Assembly (NCBI GenBank): GCA_900660155.1
Contig: CABFPE010000183.1
Location: 546,748-610,747, forward strand
Direction: 5' to 3'
Length of the DNA stretch: 64,000 bases
Origin: Hofstenia miamia
Taxonomy: Eukaryota > Xenacoelomorpha > Acoela > Hofsteniidae
Position 1 is the first letter of the stretch, and the number at the start of each line of letters is the position of its first letter. The notes under the pieces are model-generated. The model did no database searches. It was not told where the DNA came from and saw nothing but the letters and a program-made list of their open reading frames with translations. Positions 37,306-49,400 of this stretch are shown one piece after another. The position numbers and the translations under genes were made by a program.

Positions 37306-37555
37306 CTAAAAGTACAAATATAGGCAGATTTGTGGATGACAATTTTTTCGGTTCATTTTATGTTCAGTCCCCGCACATTTCATATGCTTGTTTCCAAAGC
37401 TTTTCACAAATAACAGGGTTTTTCCAACACTTTTTTTGTGGAATTTTTGAACGCAAGAGATTCCTCTCTCCAGCATCGTTTGGGAAGCGGAACACTTTTG
37501 AATATGGTTCACCAGTATAATTTGAACGGCAGTTGTATATATAGCACTTCTTCAT
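37306..37555 (-). pseudogene. THAP-like zinc-finger remnant
   Basis: Minus-strand translation from 37,555 reads MKKCYIYNC, then FRFPND...R, then VICEKLW. This fits the start of a THAP domain (Cys-x4-Cys, FRFP, a third Cys followed by x2-His). The usual His is Leu here. The following residues fit better after a shift into the adjacent frame, so it is probably a decayed copy. THAP domains occur in P-element-type transposases and in host DNA-binding proteins; this fragment does not say which. Confidence 0.5.
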
Positions 37556-37704
37556 AGGAAATGCAAGCGAACATAAAGTAAGTGATTCGCTAAAACAAGC
37601 AAATAGGTTTAGTTCTGGTAGCAAATTTCCTTCACCATCGACATCAAGGTCAAAGACTTGCGCCAATTGAAATTAACTTTGCAATGGAATAGATTCGAGA
37701 GCTA

Positions 37705-37880
37705 TGTACTAGTGGCTTCCCACATGTTCTTACGTTTCTTGCACGCGAACCACTTTTTATACTTTGGGAACGAATAGTAAACGTTTTCAGCAACATCCTG
37801 GTGGAATTCGGGTATCAGAATGGGTTTTCCGGTTTTGGTGAAGTTTGGATGTCCCCTCCTAAGTGCGGTCTGCAGCTCAG
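37705..37880 (-). CDS. Possible unrecognised coding exon
   Basis: On the minus strand, an acceptor-like TTCTAATCCAG is followed by an open stretch of 58 codons that includes HPNFTKTGKPILIPEFHQDV and SFPKYKKWFACKKRKNMWEA. It ends at a stop at 37,702-37,704. The residue composition looks protein-like, but I cannot assign a family, and no partner exon upstream was found. It may belong to the same decayed element as the THAP-like remnant downstream. Confidence 0.3.
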
Positions 37881-37989
37881 CTGGATTAGAACGTCAGTTT
37901 TCCAAACTTGGTTTTACGTATGGAAAGCTTGGATCTGAGCTTGGAGTTGAGAAGGCCATGAAAATGCATTTCTATACCGACAACTGAAT

Positions 37990-40900
37990 AAATAACGATT
38001 TGATTACCCATTTCTTCTGTTAATACATTCGTTGTGATTGCACATCTCTTCTGTTAACTTCAATTCTGTTCTCATCTTATCATTTGAACTTAGTAATATT
38101 TTAATTTGAACTTGTAAACTTAACTTGTTTTTTGAATCTTACTATGGGAAAAGACGAAAAAATCACAATAAAAAACAAAAAACAGTAAAATACCGAAAAA
38201 AAACATGTTTTAAATGTTTTTTATGAAAACAACTGTTTAATATTTAAACGGAACCGAAGCAGTACTTTTTTAGGAATTACAAAGCTTAATTTGCATTTTT
38301 TCAATGATATGAAAACTATTTATCAAAAAAACACTCTGGAATGTAAAATTGAACAGGCTTGCATTTGAATAGCCTCCTGGTTACATTACTAATTTTACCT
38401 CAAGTAATTTAATTTTCCAATCACAAATGCTAAGTTACCTAAATCTAATGTTCAATGATATAACAGGAAGTTCGGTTTCCTTGTTCATACATGAACATGT
38501 TATTTGTTATTTTGAATGAGCAAATCATATTAGGTAATGTTTTAATCAATTTCATTCTTCACATTTGGAGGAAAATCATTTCCTACCCATGGTGAAACAA
38601 TGGACTACATGTTGAATTGTTCGTAATAAAGACCCTCTAACAGTATACTATTATTAAGATATATGCAGCCCCCATTCTAAATATACAATTACTATGAGTA
38701 TCAAAACATCGAATTTCTCATTAATTTATTTTTTTTGTCATTAGTTTTTGGTTCTCCTTGGTGAACACTCGAAGTGCTACTAGATGAAACATGCATTTAT
38801 GTTTCAAGGGTTGCAGACTTTTCAATTTAAAGGATTAGCAGTTGTGGTGTTTCTATGCCAACCAGCTTACTAACAATTAATATGCATATTGTTTAAGTCT
38901 CTATTATCTGTACTGTAAATGTCTTATTATTAATTTAGTTTTCAATATTTCATACATGTGATTTTGACTTTACTTAGAACTTAGTAATAAGCATTGTTGA
39001 ATTTTTTAATACTATTTTTTGGTTCACTTTCTTCCATAAGTTATTGAGAAATGATTTCTATGTTCGGTTTTAGTTTTATTGGCTTTTAGTTCGTTATAGG
39101 GACCATGAAAAGGATAAAAGATCCTTTGGGTTATGATCATGAAAATTGAGCATTCAATTTTCAAAATATGATTATTTTATTCAAATTAATAATACTAATA
39201 CACCCTTTTGAGAAAATTCATGTTGATTAAATCGTCATTGTCACTTTCCAAACTTATAGTTTCCTCTTTGGTTAGTCGTTAAGCTGTTACAAAGAATATC
39301 AAGTCTACATTGAAAAAAACTCTATAGATTGTACTTGTTAATTACAAAAAGTCACTTTGAAATAGTGAAACACTGTTATTCTACTAAGCGCAACATACTA
39401 AAAAACTTTTCTGTTTTCCTTTGCCCACACATGAATTTCAGATTTTGTAGTTTTTCCTTATTAGAATTTAAGTTGGTTAGTTTGAATGGACATTGATTTT
39501 TCATTTTTGTCAATAATAAATTCTGTAAGAGATAAGTTAAGATTATTAATTCAACAATAGTTGCTAAGAACTTTATTATTGAAGTTTGTATTTCAAACAG
39601 TGAATATAATTACGATGAAACGCTCGAGTGGTGAATTGATTTAATTGCATGCACTAAGTGCGTCTATTTTTATTTACGTTCAATCATGCTTAATCATCAC
39701 CATTTCTGACCACAACTTTGTTTCTGCTTCTTGCTTGATGTCCCTGATGGAACTTCACATTCAAAATGATTTTATTCGGTACAGAAGATATTTATGACTA
39801 AATGGATCAGGATACACCTATCTGTTTTGTAGGCCTTGTCCTTAGGCCCCAGTCGCGATAATTTCATTTCAAATTCAAATGCATCTGCAGCAAAATTATT
39901 TCGGTATTTACAACAGGGGAAGTGCAAAGGATATCCATATACACAAATGCATCCTCCATTCAACTCCATTTAACTTCAAATGGGGGGAGGGGGGACTTCC
40001 CCTCCGTTTGAACTTTTGTTAATGTTTCTAAGGATATTTTTACACCAACAAGAACATATTCACGCCATTATGCAAATATTTTAGCGTTAGTGTAAATAAA
40101 GATAAGTAAAATAGGCAAGAAAATTATTTGATAAGTTAGCAATGAATTCTAATGAATTCCATCGTTTTCATTTGTTCAAACCAAAATTTAACAATCTCAA
40201 AAAATCGGAATTTTTTGCTCTGATGACGTCATCAAATATAATGACGTCATCGCAATTCTGAGCATTCTAGTTTGTTAGTGATGATATGACGAATGTTTGT
40301 TCAGTTTCGTTTTAATATCATAATCAAGTCTAAAGTCAAGTAGTGACGAAGAAATCCACCCTCCCGAGACTCGAGTAGTCCAAAAAGCTCAGGTCGAATA
40401 GGGTTGAAGCGCAAATATAAAGCAAGTTGAAACAGAGCTCTTTAAGTTGTCGAAGTCATTGAGTTGCTTAAATTATTTTAGTATAAATACTACATGCACG
40501 TGAGCACGTGATTTCAGAATAAATCTGGTATCAATTTCATACACTATGTACTATTGTTTTTAACGAAAAATCTAAAATAAGTAATTCGTTTTCTGTTTCA
40601 CACTTTTGATATGGAAATTTCCATGCTTGCATTATTTGCAAAACTCAATTATATTCTAACCCCTCGAATTTTCTTAAGTGTATTTCTAGACAATGTGTTT
40701 GCCAACTCATTTATCGCTTGCGTAATTTCCACGCTACGTAATTAAGCAAATTTCTCATTCACGATTCTTTCAGGCTTGCATTTCATTGATTGTGATGAAT
40801 ATATGAAAACTGGCTTTAAACGATGTACAAATTTTTCATTTTGTGTAAGTTCGGCTCGGCTCGCCATATAAAATCTTTGAATGAGGCTCGTTTTAGCTCG

Positions 40901-43378
40901 GTATTTTTTTTTAAAATATTGTTCTCAAAGAATTTTTTACATAGTTCTTCCTATTATTCAATAAGATTTTAAATCTTAAGTCAAAACACTTTATCTGTAT
41001 AACTTTTATGTCACTGCAGGTTGTTTTAATTGTGTAAATCGCTACCACGGTATACCGCACCGCACTCATCTCTAGTTGGAAATTGATATTAAGAATATAA
41101 AGAGTTTTACAGATTCAAATCTTACATTGCAACATGATAATAAGTTCCTGTAGCACTTCAACCGTTAGAGATCTTGAAGTGCTTTGAGAAATTTTTATCT
41201 TCCACCCAAAAAGAATTGATCGGTTGTCTTATTGAGATGTTGTTTTACTCTCCGAAAAACTGACAAGCTGCGTTAATTTTATGAAACACTCAACATCAAG
41301 ATGAGAGCAGATTGTAAATTTTGAATGACGTTTTCAATTATTTTAAAACCACTTGACTTTGATTAAATATGTTTTTCTGAGTATTTAGCAATTTTAGTTT
41401 CATAAATTTTCAATTAGAATGTAAAACAATTACCTGGAATATTTTTTTAATATGATTTATTGTCAAATTGACACTAAATAAAAAAAATTAATAAAAAGTC
41501 AATGAAGACCGAAATGTTGGGCGTAAACAAATAGCATGTTTCGAGCACGAATTTCCTTATTCATATCTTCGCATAGAGCGTTCCCAGAAGAGGTCTCGGA
41601 GTTGAGGCTTTACTGATTTAGGAGAATGAAATAATTTAATACTCGTATTTGTATGGGTGAAGTTTGCCAACAAAACAATGCGATTGTAAAAGAATGTCAT
41701 GCACCTTCTTTTATGGAGCAATCGAGATCTCAAACCAAGTCGTGATGGTACATAGAGGAAAAAATAGGAAAAAGGCTCTAAAACGTAATAGCCATTTAGC
41801 ATTTTGTTAAAAAACAATAAATCCATCAGCTGAAGTTTGTAGGCTATAGGACGCAGTTTTTAAAGGAAAATTATTTCATACAATTGATTTCACAGTTGCT
41901 AGTTATTACTTTCGACTGTAACTAACGTGAAAATTTTTTACGATCGACTGATATTCCTATTTGATTCATAGCTTACATAAAAAAATTGATAACTATAAAA
42001 AAATCCTTAATTATAATACAAGAAAATCTATTTCAAATAACCTCTTCAAGACCGGTTTAGGATCATGAGCATAGAGATTCAAGATGTCAGCGAGTTTTTG
42101 TTATGGGTCTAGTGTAATCTAGCTTAGCAACCTTTAGGTGAATGACACTTTTGGTACACGTGAAATCCGACGTTTTTATTACATGACAGTTCTTTATTGT
42201 ATGCAATCTAGGAATTAAAGGCGTCATATAATTATTTGTAGGTTTTCAAGCAGGTAAACAAGAAGAGATATTCTCCCTTTAAAGACGAATCAAATTTGTG
42301 ATTTGCATGAAAATTTATCATCGATAGTTAACCTCAAGCGCTTTAATTTGTTTACTTGCTGAATTGAAGTGGTTTATAGTTACGTACCCATCTCTAATTA
42401 TGACCAACATTTTTTCAGCGAAATTTTTCCGGCAACGGCACTGTCCCGCATTGTTGCTGCATAATCGTAAACTAGCACATGCCCTGTTCTTAGTATCACA
42501 TAAGTCAAAATCAAAGTGCAATATTGGGGAAATTCGTATATCTTATTTCTGACTGTAACTATCTGGCATTTGTTATGCAAGAAATTATGTGGTAGGACTA
42601 AGTCGAAGGTATGGGAGTTCACTGTATGTTAAAACTTGTGAATTACACATTCTGTTTAACCGTATTGCAGTGGTAACTGGTTGCCAGTTGTTATAGCTAG
42701 AAGTAAAGTAAATCTACCGAATATTGAAGTGTTACTGTATTTGCATCAATTTTTTTTGAAATTTTATTGCTTAACATTTATTTTTAATGGTTAACATTTT
42801 GGGGTTTTCTTTTATCTGAAAACTTTGTTATTAACAATTGATGTAATTATCACTGAATATTGAAAGAATATATCATAACTCCAATCGTTCATTTTTCACA
42901 ATTTTTCATGTTTAAGATGTAGGTTGGTTCAACTTCCAAAGCAGAAAAGCATCAGATATTTTAATCAGTCAGATAGATTTTTTGGCATTTTAGAATCATT
43001 AACAAAGTATATTTCACTCTTTCCGTTTGCTTAATTATTCAATTCACATCAATAATAGAAATAGATTTTTTTAAACTACCGTCTATTGTACAGGCGGCAC
43101 TTGCTGCCAGGTGTTCCCTGCTAAATTTCAAGATTGAAGCATTCAAATTAGTTTGGAAGTTTCCGTAACGTTCCTAAAATCTTGATTAACAATAATTAAT
43201 TTCGAAAGGAAGGTACGGTTTTGGTCTAAATATTTTTAAATTTTTAGATTTAATTTGCATTCTTAATATAGATGTCAATTTTAGACATATTTCGTTCACA
43301 TTTTCAATTTTATTTAAAAAAGCTTAACGCCTCGCCCAACAAAAGTTGTATCGAATGCGCTGGGCCTAATATTATGTG
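37990..43378. other. Intergenic DNA with degraded repeats
   Basis: No gene recognised; frames at 39,772-39,969 and 41,557-41,826 (minus) have no family signature. About 40,850-41,075 looks like a degraded repeat ending GCACTCATCTCTAG, part of which recurs near 54,840-54,960. About 42,370-42,624 ends in a pogo-like inverted terminus (CAGTGAACTCCCATACC on the minus strand, with TA beside it) whose partner end is uncertain. Confidence 0.4.
40224..40249. promoter_or_regulatory. Two CRE-like palindromes
   Basis: TGACGTCA occurs at 40,224-40,231 and 40,242-40,249, 18 bases apart. This is the CREB/ATF consensus, but no gene lies nearby. The pair may simply be part of a repeat. Confidence 0.4.
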
Positions 43379-43386
43379 TACAAAAC

Positions 43387-43600
43387 CAGTTGCGTACGCA
43401 AGGGGGACATGGTGGAATGTCTTCCCCCCCCCCCCCGTTAGGTTTCCAAATTTGATAATTTTTCGTAAAATTTGAAAAATTTAAAATCTAGGATCGTGAA
43501 ATGCATTATTTCAATATTTTCAAAATTTTTCGAGGGACTTCGCCCTGCAAAGGGTAATGACGATGATGTCTCCCGTCAGAAAATCCTGCGTACGCCCTTG
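43387..43600. mobile_element. hAT-type MITE, 214 bp
   Basis: Ends are inverted (CAGTTGCGTACGCAAGGG on the left; CAAGGGCGTACGCAGG on the right when inverted), and perfect 8-bp duplications TACAAAAC flank it (43,379-43,386; 43,601-43,608). An 8-bp target is typical of hAT. It contains a long poly-C run and no transposase. Confidence 0.85.
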
Positions 43601-43608
43601 TACAAAAC

Positions 43609-45099
43609 TGCTCAACTTGTCGCTCTAAACCAAGTTTAGATTGAATGATTTCGGCATATGTGTGATTTCATATTTTTCCATGCAGCAAGTTGTGTAAATA
43701 TTTCCACCCCTTGATATCCGTCATATGCCAATAAAAGTCACGAGTAAATAATTTCACGTGAAAGGGCTATTTCCATTTTATCTCACATCGCAATCTGCCT
43801 GTAAAAACGCATTTTTATTATCTCATTTACTTGTTGAGCTTTGTTTTAAGCTTGTCAGTTTGCCAAAGAGAACTTAATTAAGAAGTCCTTGGCTTGACTT
43901 AATCGATAAATTTGCGATTTGTTTCAATGTCAATCAACTAACGTAATGGTCCTTACAAACTTTTTTTTAAAGTTTGCCCCAAAGTTTTTACAAGCGACAT
44001 TCTCGCGACGTCTCTTGTATTTTATAACGTCATTAATGTTTCATAAATTATATAGTAGTAAATTTATGTCACGCGACTTGGCGCGCATCTAATTTTGTGT
44101 TAAGTCAAATTATATTTGACATACGCCTCTTAATTTTTACATACAGTGCTCTAATATTTTACTCAACAATACAATCCTAAATATGATGATAGATTAACTA
44201 AGTCACATTCTTTAACGGTTTTCAAAACTTAGTTTAAATACTTGAGAACAAGTTTTTAAGAAAACTTCCATTAGCAAATTTAAACATCTACTATACACAT
44301 ATTCAATTGCATTACTGTTTATCTTCAAGGATGGCGATATTCTACAAGAACCTTGTGATGCTTGAACTATTCCTTTTGGGTTTTACAAAGAAAGCTAATT
44401 AAAATTTTCGAAACTATCCAGATGTGTTTAAGATACTATATACTGTGTTTTTTCATCCACATACAAATTGACAGTGTCATGATCTAATATACCAGCCAAG
44501 TACAACATTTTTGTAGTTTGTTAGATTTTAAAACAAACTTTCAAACAGTTAATTTACTTTTCTTCACTTTCAACGGTGTTTCTTAATAACACAGTTGGGT
44601 TTGATTTTTGGCAAAATTATTTCGAGAAGAAAAAATTAAGAATGGTGCTTACGCGCCAATGGAGACATTGATCATTGCGCGCCACACGCACTCGTAATTT
44701 TTAATTCATGTAAACAAACTATTTAGTTTACGAAAATAGAACAAATGGATTTCTTAATGACAGCACGCACTGGCAATTAAATAATCGGAACAATAAAAAA
44801 TTCACACTTGCTCTATTTTTATAGTCATTAAGCGATTGACAAATAAAATGTTACTCCGTGCTTTCAATAGACAAGCGCCATGTAACTAATTGTTCAATTC
44901 ATTGCGAAAATTGGAAAGGTACCCGTACTTCCATTTTCAATAAAGTAAGTTCACTGATAGAAAAATTTTAGAAAAAATTATGGCATGGATTATACGACCT
45001 CTTCATAGAGAATAGAACTGAATTTAATTATTTTGAGAAAAAAGTATCCACATAATTAAATACAAGTGTTTGCATATGTTACAACATTTACCGGAATAG
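43609..45099. other. Intergenic DNA
   Basis: I see nothing recognisable. Confidence 0.5.
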
Positions 45100-45169
45100 A
45101 TGTGTGTGTGTGTGTGTGTGACACGGCTGTATGCACTTGGAGCCGTGTCATACATATAAGTGTATGACA
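45100..45169. repeat. TG microsatellite plus two tandem hairpins
   Basis: A (TG)n run ends at 45,120. It is followed by a stem GACACGGCT/AGCCGTGTC (45,120-45,128 with 45,141-45,149), then a partly overlapping second stem GTCATACA/TGTATGAC (45,147-45,154 with 45,161-45,168). They could be cruciform-forming repeat DNA or a structured transcript. Confidence 0.7.
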
Positions 45170-45828
45170 CGTCAATCGCGATTTTTTCTTCATTACAGTC
45201 GACTCACTCATTTGCGAGTGACAATATTGGCTTTAAGCTTTACTGAAAAATTTTTTTGTGAGATGGTGAGTATTTTGGTTACATTACCTGCATATTGATA
45301 AATTTATGTAACAGCATTTTTGAGGAAATCATTTTGTTTTGACGATGGAAACAAGGTACAGAAAAAAGCATTCTTCACAATAATGAAAACAATTTAATGG
45401 GTTGCAAAATGTAAAAGCTCATTTTGCTTTGTTTAGAAAATCAAAATCCCCAAGATACTTTGAAAGGATTAACCTAACATTGAGAAATACATTTTGGTGG
45501 ATGTCAAAAATTAATTTTTTATTTTATGTCTGGTATGCAAACAAGGTCTAATGTTACCACTTTTTTAAAAGGTTACTAAAGAGTCATTTTTTGAAAAAAT
45601 TGTGGTACTTTGTGTCAGATTGATATGTCGCTTCAGTGAATTACAGTCGCTTTTTGATTCTTTATCATAAAGGATTAACCAATTTACAAATTGTGGCGCC
45701 ATCTTGGATTATGAGTCTCTATATTTCATTTGCGCATTGCTTGTAATTTTGCGCAATGCTTTAAAAAATTACGTGATGGTTGTGAAAAAAATAATGTCTT
45801 ACATGTGTGTTTTCTATTCGTTCATATA

Positions 45829-45857
45829 CAGTCATGATCAAAAGTTTCGGAACACCT
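45829..45857 (+). mobile_element. Tc1-like terminal repeat, single end
   Basis: TA followed by CAGTCATGATCAAAAGTTTC and then a GGAACACC continuation is a typical Tc1-family terminus. I could not find the matching opposite end, so this is either a solo end or one half of a decayed element, about 0.5 kb upstream of the OSGIN start. Confidence 0.5.
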
Positions 45858-46339
45858 GCATGTAAAAAAGCTTATTAGAATTTTTGAACAATAAATGCAC
45901 TGTGAGATTGGCACTAACTATCTGGTATTGTGTTACTGATTTATAGTAGTTATCATATATGATTCTTTGCCACCATTTTCCTTTCTTGAAACATTCTATT
46001 CGAATCATTTAATATTTTCGTTTGATTTCAATTTTGTATTTTATTCAGTATAGAAATTTGACACCATTTTATATAGATTTATATAATAAATTGGCTAAGA
46101 TGTCACCCAGTTAATCAATAAATTACGAGTGTAATACTAATTTTGTATCGAGTATTTAGGGGTGTAACTAACAGCAGTCGCTCATCCATTGCTTTCTATT
46201 CTGTTTAAAATGAGTTAAATCAAAATGACTAACGATTGCGCAATCTTATTTCTAATTGGCTAACGATTGTTATAAATTTCAGTGTTTGATGCCTGTTTAC
46301 TCATGATAGACGTTAACCTGCTATCACACTCACAATTTC

Positions 46340-46341
46340 AG
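46340..46341 (+). promoter_or_regulatory. Candidate 3' splice acceptor before OSGIN
   Basis: CACTCACAATTTCAG ends 10 nt upstream of the OSGIN ATG. It could mark the end of a 5' untranslated intron or a trans-splice acceptor. Confidence 0.45.
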
Positions 46342-46351
46342 CAATCGGTTA

Positions 46352-46418
46352 ATGGCCCCTGCTCGCGCTGCTGAAACTTGCAACAAAGCTCCAATCTACA
46401 AAAAATGTGTTATTATCG
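46352..46418 (+). CDS. OSGIN: OSGIN coding exon 1
   Basis: Encodes MAPARAAETC..CVII plus the first base of Gly23, ending in the first strand of the FAD fold. The donor is GTAAGT at 46,419. It joins in phase 1 to exon 2, restoring GNGPCG across the junction. The ATG is the first one after the acceptor-like site at 46,340. Confidence 0.92.
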
Positions 46419-49400
46419 GTAAGTTTTCTGCAGCTTGAAATTTTAATAATTTTAAATGTCTCAATATTTTTAATTAAGCCTCTCCTTGTAATTGTATGTG
46501 TAGTTGCAGGCTTACATTAGGCGTTATTGTAATTTAGGGGATCCAGTTTATGTGAAGTCATAAAATGGGTATAAAACTAACCCTAACCCCAATCCCTCAC
46601 CCAAAACTTGGGCGTTTTGCAAAAAATTAATCAATAAGATGAAATGCAATATAATTGCATTGGTTGGGGAGTAGGGTTAGGGTTAAGGTTAGAGTTTAAT
46701 ACCCATTTTATGACGTCACTCAAACTGGGTCCCCCAAAGTACAATAACGCCATTAATCTTTTGCAAAATTTTTAAATTTTGGGTGAAGGATTGGGGTTAG
46801 GGTTAGTTTAATTGATATTTTATGACTTCATTTAAACTGGATCTCTTAAAGTAAAATAACGCCTTTTTTAGTTCTATTGATATTTCCCGGTTATTTAAAG
46901 GTTTTCATTCGCCTTAATAGAATTTTTTATTTTTCAATGAATTCTTAATGACATTAAGACGAATCTAAGGAGTCCTATATTTTCGTCATTGGTATTGAAC
47001 ATGTACATTAGCGGGACCCGGTTTCAATGACGTCATATAATTATTATTAAGCAGCAGCGTAAACTCTAATCCTTCACTCAACCATTGAAACGCATTTTAT
47101 TTCACCATGTTGATTAATTATGAATTTTTTAAGGGCGGCATTTTCCTTAAGGGCCTCCCAGTAGGAATGACGTTACAAAATAATAATTAAACTCCAAACC
47201 TGAAATTCGAATTTCGTCATGTTGATTAATTTTCTGGGAAGTTTTTAAGGTGTTGAGTGAAGGGTGGGGTTAAAATTAGAGTTTACTTATTATTTTCTGA
47301 CGTCATTCCAACTGGAACCCCTAAAGTAAAATAACGCCTTTTTAAGGTGTTGAGTCGACTAATTCCTCTGAAATACATTAACGCCCCAATATCAAAACCA
47401 GGGATCCAACATGAATAATCGTCAACGCGATTAATCGAGATTAATCGGATGTATTAATCGATCGTGCTGGTCAAGTAGATTAGATTAATCGACGATTAAT
47501 CGCGATTATTAATCGCCTGGCAGCAGCGATTACGATTAATCTATCGCCAATTTTTTTCATACGATTAATCGCGATTAAAATCTAACGATCCCTGATCAAA
47601 ACCACTGAAATATTTTACATATAAAGTGTATACGAGTTACTTAAACCTAGTCTAGGAATTGTATATATTCCATGTGAACTTTGTTTATTAACATTTTTAG
47701 CTCGTAAATTTTGAGCACTTGGAGTGTTAGGAATCAATGGACCTTAATTCTTCGGTTGCAATCATTAATATTTATTTTGGACCACCCCCATTCGCGAAAG
47801 TTTTGAATTAATCATTTACTGTTGATTGTGTCTTAGGAGATTAGATTAGTAAACACTATCATAAACGAGTTATCGATTTCCAATTCTGACTTTAGTTATT
47901 GCAGCACATTATGTTCAATTCAATGTCGCGCCTGGCATAGACAAAATCCCGCGACCTCTAATATTCTCTTTATTTTCAAAAATAACTTTTTCTTCTCGAT
48001 CAAAGCTGTTTCCCGCGCTAGCTTTCACTCGTCTTTCATTCTCCCTACTTTCTATTAAATTTGTCTAATACTCCGTCGACCATAGCAAACTAGTCGTCAA
48101 TTGTAATCGCTTCAAAGCGTTTCCGATGCACACTCAAGTGCGTACCCGTTTGAAGAGTTACACGCCCGCAGTCATTATTTTCTTAGGAAGAAACGCATCT
48201 TATATTTTTGTAAAGATTTTTTTAAATTGTTCCAAGCCTTGCATTCACGTTGGCTGGAAAAGCAATTTTCGCAATTAAGACAACTTGCAGTGTTTTAAAA
48301 TTTAAGATCTCAAAGTATTTCTCAAAAAAAACTTTTCTTAAGCAAAATTAATAGAATTCACTTACAAAATATTAAAAGTAATTTGTATATATTTCATGGA
48401 AAATTGGTTACTATAATAAAATTTTTACGGATGATCATAACTCTAAAAAAATATCTATCTTTTCTTTCGAAGATAAAAATCGATATAGCTGCCGTATACC
48501 GTGGTAAAAATTTCATTTATTGCGGTGGTTTACGGTAAAAACCCCACTTTGCGATGGTTAGCGGTGAAGTTTTTTTCTCTGCGGTAGATATACTTTTACA
48601 AAACCAAAACCTGTACCCCGCTCATCGCTAGTTTGTATTCAACAGTGACACTGTTAGTATTGTAGCATAGAATGTATTTAGTCTTGTTTTCTGTAAAATG
48701 TTTTCGTGAAATTTTTGAAGCGATGAATTATTTCTCATCGTATTTCCTCTCCCTCCGTCCTTCGCTGTAATACGTCTGCCTGTCACATCTCACTACTGTT
48801 TATGGATTGTCTCTGCAAATTGTCTAATTATGCGCAAAGTTTACTCATGGAGTAACATTTATGTTTCGGCATTGATCTGTAGACTTGTTAGTGTTGATGG
48901 CATTTCCATGAACGGTTTCTGAAACCATTTCTAAACAAATTCGATTCCTCTACCGTAGTATTTTAAATATTGGGGAGATTCTATTTTACTTTTTGTAATT
49001 GTAGTTGATATATTGATAACCTTTAAAAATATTTTTAAATCTAATTTAGAAAAATTGTGGTATATAATTATCATATATAATACGACAAAGATGGCCGAGA
49101 ATATTTTGTTTGATTCGCTTTCAGCTGTCCTTAATTTTTGAATGACAAGCCATGCTCAATGATGCATTTCCACGTCTAGCAACTTTAGGTAGGGCGCGAA
49201 CGATCCAAATTTCGATGCTAAATCAATTATAACGCGCAATATCATTGGATGATTTTGAAATAATTTGAATTCCTCCAATGTGGTTTCTTATCTTAATTGG
49301 TTCAGCAACAAAAGTTGTACCGTTTGTGCGCGGCCTTAAACGGCCAATAATCCTCGAAAACAAGCAAGAAATAGCAAAGTAAATTTCTTAACAAAGTTCA

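Noticed and set aside
46580-46805. GGGTTAGGG/CCCTAACCC runs as an interstitial telomere
   Set aside because: Only a few units, symmetric within the arms of a MITE, and repeated in another MITE at 57,777-58,035.
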